Shown here in pieces: positions 60,501 to 64,000 of a stretch of DNA of 64,000 nucleotides. The stretch is from Amblyomma americanum (taxonomy: Eukaryota; Arthropoda; Arachnida; Ixodida; Ixodidae). A program made the translations under genes and the position numbers. The DNA lies in the NCBI RefSeq assembly GCF_052857255.1, contig NC_135497.1, forward strand, positions 351,024,622 to 351,088,621. The letters run 5' to 3'. A model generated the notes under the pieces. That model was not told the DNA's origin. It ran no database searches and worked only from the letters and a program-made list of their open reading frames with translations. Each line of letters starts with the position of its first letter. Position 1 is the stretch's first letter.

Positions 60501-62735
60501 CCATTGCTGTGATTCGCAGAAACTGGAAACGCGCCTACCACCCTTGAAAACCCGCGCTCAACACCTATACGCAACGCCACTCCCCGATCTTTTGCATACC
60601 ACGAGCCCGCTAGCGAGTACAGCGCCACGTCGTTTGTTTTCAAACATGCAGGAGGTCTATAAAATAGTGTTCTTCGTACTGTGCATGCGCCAAACGATAT
60701 TTCAAATTGAGCTTTTACGTTCGCATTACGTACGCTGTTTTTCAAATTTAGCGTGCGTGCTGCTGCTTGCGCTAAGAAAAATAGCTTCTAAAATTCGCAT
60801 CGCCCACATCCCCCGCTTTGGAGAGAATTCGTCAATGCTATTCGGTTTTTAGGCATATTCATTGACTTTAAATGGTACGCGTGATATTCGCTTTTCCTCC
60901 TATCACTGACAGTAGAACGAATGAGGGATAAACTTAACCTGTTTTCGATTCTGCGACCGCCGCCTGTGGATTGCCTTGATTTGGACTTTTACGCCCAGGT
61001 AATCATAGTGGTCATAGCCTTGCCAAGTGTAGTCGTTACGGTGGTAGGCAGAAAGGTTCGAAAAAAATCAGTATGATGTTATTAAAAACCTTTCTCGGTT
61101 CAGTAACCTAAAAAAAATTAGGCCGTGGCTCGACTGTACAGGCCATGGAACTGGCTGTCTACGCTATACGACTTGGATAACCTTGGCTAAGTGTGAAAAA
61201 TTTGTCACAAATTATTTCCAGAACTCAACACCAAATGGCGCCACTGCTGCCTGTGCTATCGTTGCATTCTTGTAGGCATATGATAAACTAAAAGTGTGCT
61301 CATGCGACTTCTGCTGTAACCTCCTGCTAAATGCTTGCGTATAACGTACGTAAGCGCTCATGCGCTATATTAAAGGTCTCTATTGTCTCCAGAATTATAA
61401 CTACTAGCGGAGAAAAGTGCAATCAGCACATTGTGATGGGACGGTTCATAGCTTGGTTTCGGTTTTGCATCCGATTCTAACGCGCATTTGTTTCACGGCT
61501 CAATTTTCGAGCACGAAGAAGTGCGTGTCAAAATCAGGTAAATATGGCAGTGCGCGTATTGACCCCCACCTCATAGCTTGACCCATTGTCAATGGAACAA
61601 ATGTCTGAAAGGTCATATTGCCATTTTGTTCAACTCAATTGCAAGTACTCTAAAAGTGACCATTTACATGCAAAAGCCCCTGTTGATTAGGGATGGACTT
61701 TTTAAAGCGGAACTTCCCGAGAACTTGAAGACTGTACGAGGAAGTGCAGGCAGTGTCATGGCTAGCCATCAATTGTGTTTACTCACAGGTAGTGATCGCA
61801 TCTGGTTCCAATCTGACAACTCTGAATCAGAATTACGGTGGTGCCAAAATATCAACAGGCAATGCCGCTTGCGATCCTTAGGTAGTGCTGCATTTTTTGT
61901 TGTACATCCTAGCACTTACTTCATCCGAAATTGAGATTTACCATGGTTTTTTCATGCCTTTATGACTCCCACTGTACATTTTCAGCAGCTTTTGTTTCAC
62001 GCCTGCGCAAAGACATTTTCCATCTGAAACATATTATGCAGCTAAAGAAAATTTTCATCTTTGCGGGGGGGTGGGGGGGGGGTGATATTATTGCTCAGAT
62101 ACTGTATTCTACGGTACTCAGGAAAAAGATGCCTGGCAATGTGCTGTTACAACAGCTGAAGCCAACATCAGTAGGAAAACCATGTTAGCCTCATATTACT
62201 GCAACAGCTGTTGCGCTTGGAAGATCAGTTTATGCCTGCACGCATTTATACCTGCATTTGCTAGTGCAAATGATTTATTACACGCACTTGCAAAAGCGAT
62301 CATGTGATTTATGTCCCGCATCATTGCAAAGAACCGTGTGCCACAGGCTGTGCTACTGCAAGCAGCTCTGACCTAAATAATTCAAAATTCTCGCAAGAGA
62401 GCAAAATCTTCACCCATGGTTCATGTTCAAAGGAGAGCGAGAATAAACTTTATTCACTCTAAAAATGTTGAAACCACAGCTCCTCCTTTGGTTTCTGTGT
62501 GCCACTTCTGCAGGGCAAATTCTCTCCTATCACCTTCAATGGACAACAGTCTCCACAGTGGCAGAGCTGCACGGCATCAAAGAAAATATCTTTATAATAA
62601 ATGTTGTGACGAATAGATGGGCGATGGGTGACATTCACAGGCTTGAAACCAGTCCTACAAAAATCTCTCAAGTCTGTTTAGGAAAACTAACCATCAGCCA
62701 ATCTCCTTTGACATTAGATATCCCCAGCACACTGC
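57586..62735. other. Intergenic stretch, no gene recognised
   Basis: A GC-rich, repeat-like module at about 58339-58640 (AAGCTTTACTACGCCAGCC, AACAGATGGCGCC, AGATGTGCTCCGCTG) has the look of dispersed tick repeats. The 224-codon frame there is not convincing. A G-rich run lies at 62064-62081. Nothing else is supported. Confidence 0.4.
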
Positions 62736-62955
62736 CATTATGAAAACGAGATGGCAAACAAAGCGACTCGCAAAGCTCTGCCAGGCAACTTGCAAGTTCT
62801 AGTTGACATCTAATAGTAAATCTCTGGAAACGTGTAATTTCAGTTCATTATGAAAACGAGATGGCAAACAAAGTGACTCGCAAAGCTCTGCCAGGCAACT
62901 TGCTTGTTCTAGTTGATAGCTAACAGTAAATCTCTGGAAACGCCTAATTTCAGTT
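62736..62955 (+). repeat. Tandem duplication, 2 x 110 bp
   Basis: Unit 1 is 62736-62845 and unit 2 is 62846-62955. CATTATGAAAACGAGATGGC starts both, and AGTAAATCTCTGGAAACG lies near the end of both. There are only a few substitutions and no length change. Confidence 0.95.
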
Positions 62956-63319
62956 CATGTTCTTGATTTACCTCATTATGCAATTGTACAGAGAGGTTTG
63001 TTTTGGCCTTTTTAACAAATTTACATGGTTAAGTAGGTAGTTTCCGCTTAACGAATGGGTAAAAAATTTCACGCTTCCTTTAAAGCTTTCTGAAGCCATT
63101 CTGTGTTCTTTATTCAGTAAGGTGAGATGTGAAAATTGTGTTCCTCTCATTTTGCATTCCCCGCACAAGTTTCTTGTAAAATTCACTTCGCGAGGGATTG
63201 ATTATGCGATGTTCAGTTCTTTGTGTTGGTGCTGCTGGCACAAGCTGGGTTTCGGAGTCTGCAGGGCAATTTTCTTGAGATAAAGTGAAGTTTTGTTTTA
63301 TTAGGTACACAACAAAGGA

Positions 63320-63665
63320 GGCACACTTTGCCATCTTGTTAAAGAACAACGCTATTTCAACAACAGCCTAAAACTAACTTTTAACTGGAAAAAAACGTTA
63401 TTTCATTAGAACTTTAACAGCTAGCTACGTTAAATGTGTTGCAGTTATTGCTGTGTTCTATTCTCAGAAGCTGTTACATGCACACAGCTGTTCAGGCATA
63501 CTTTGCCATCTTGTTAAAGAACCACGCTACTTAATAAAGAACTTTAAATTAACTAACTTGTAACTGGAACAAGACTTTAAACTTAACTTCAACAAGAACT
63601 TTTAACAGGTAGCTATAATAATATGTTGCAGTTCTCGTTGTGTTCTAACTCCTGGAAGGTGAAGC
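63320..63665 (+). repeat. Diverged tandem duplication, period about 175-187 bp
   Basis: GGCACACTTTGCCATCTTGT at 63320 and GGCATACTTTGCCATCTTGT at 63495 start the units. TTAACTGGAA/TGTAACTGGAAC and GTTGCAGTT recur at similar distances. More diverged than the 62736 pair. Confidence 0.7.
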
Positions 63666-63794
63666 TTTCCCAGAGCGCGTGTGGTCTTCTGAGAAGCACC
63701 TGCTCACTGGGAACCTGAAAAAAATCAGGCCAGCATCGTGAGCTCCTAACTGCCATCAGTAGCAGTTTCTCATTGAATTCTGGAAGTTCAGCGA

Positions 63795-63885
63795 AGCGCT
63801 AAGTTGGGCTGGTTGGCGCATGGCAATAGGAAAAGGGACGAGACATAAGAAATGGCAAGAGACACAAATGAAGTGCTGAGACATT
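63795..63885 (+). mobile_element. Possible Penelope-like element terminal fragment
   Basis: GTTGGGCTGGTTGGCGCATG, AAAGGGACGAGACATAAGAA and GAGACACAAATGAAGTGCTG form the word series I associate with termini of tick Penelope-like elements. Recognition is from memory and not verified. No coding part follows. Confidence 0.35.
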
Positions 63886-64000
63886 TTTGGAGGTACTCAC
63901 ACAACTGCTTGTTTTTCTGGCCTATCCCATACGGTGTTTTCAGTAGCTATCAATAAACTGAAAATTCAATTAGCTGACTTTGTGTCGTGGTATTATGCAC

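Overview
This is a eukaryotic nuclear window, most probably from a hard tick (Ixodidae). Genes are split by long introns, and most of the rest is transposon-derived. The taxonomic call rests on an abundant tRNA-derived SINE that looks like the tick Ruka family, and on pogo/Tigger, Tx1/L1 and Ty3/gypsy remnants of types I associate with tick genomes. No alignment could be run, so the genus is left open.

Two host genes can be reconstructed exon by exon. The first is a class I ubiquitin-conjugating enzyme E2 of the UBE2D/effete family on the minus strand. Its six coding exons (39837 down to 12459) encode 147 residues with every diagnostic residue in place. The second is a 100-residue mitoNEET-type CDGSH iron-sulfur protein (CISD1-like) on the plus strand, with three coding exons (40208 to 52418). 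The first of these carries only ATG plus one base. The two start codons lie head to head, 370 bp apart, which implies a shared bidirectional promoter.

Layout. 1-12.3 kb: LTR-like sequence, a decayed Tx1/L1-type LINE ORF1, a diverged tandem repeat of about 590 bp, a broken LINE ORF2 (reverse transcriptase) and several SINEs. No host gene is seen here. 12.3-39.8 kb: UBE2D. Its two large introns hold a foldback element with related reading frames in both arms, a pogo-type non-autonomous element, a transposase fragment, a LINE RNase H fragment 64 bp from a splice site, an internally deleted Tigger element with clear TIRs and TA duplications, a gag-protease remnant of a Ty3/gypsy element, and a pogo element inserted inside a SINE. 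39.8-40.2 kb: shared promoter interval. 40.2-52.5 kb: CISD1, with a large imperfect palindrome, a second copy of the pogo-type element and MITEs in its introns. 52.5-64 kb: no recognisable gene; MITE, LTR-like and tandem-duplicated sequence.

Functionally, the two genes join ubiquitin transfer with E3 ligases (UBE2D) to an outer mitochondrial membrane [2Fe-2S] protein (CISD1). Co-expression is an inference from promoter geometry only. I found no convincing previously undescribed gene system. The best novelty candidates are structural: nested and palindromic mobile elements, and paired repeats with parallel open frames.
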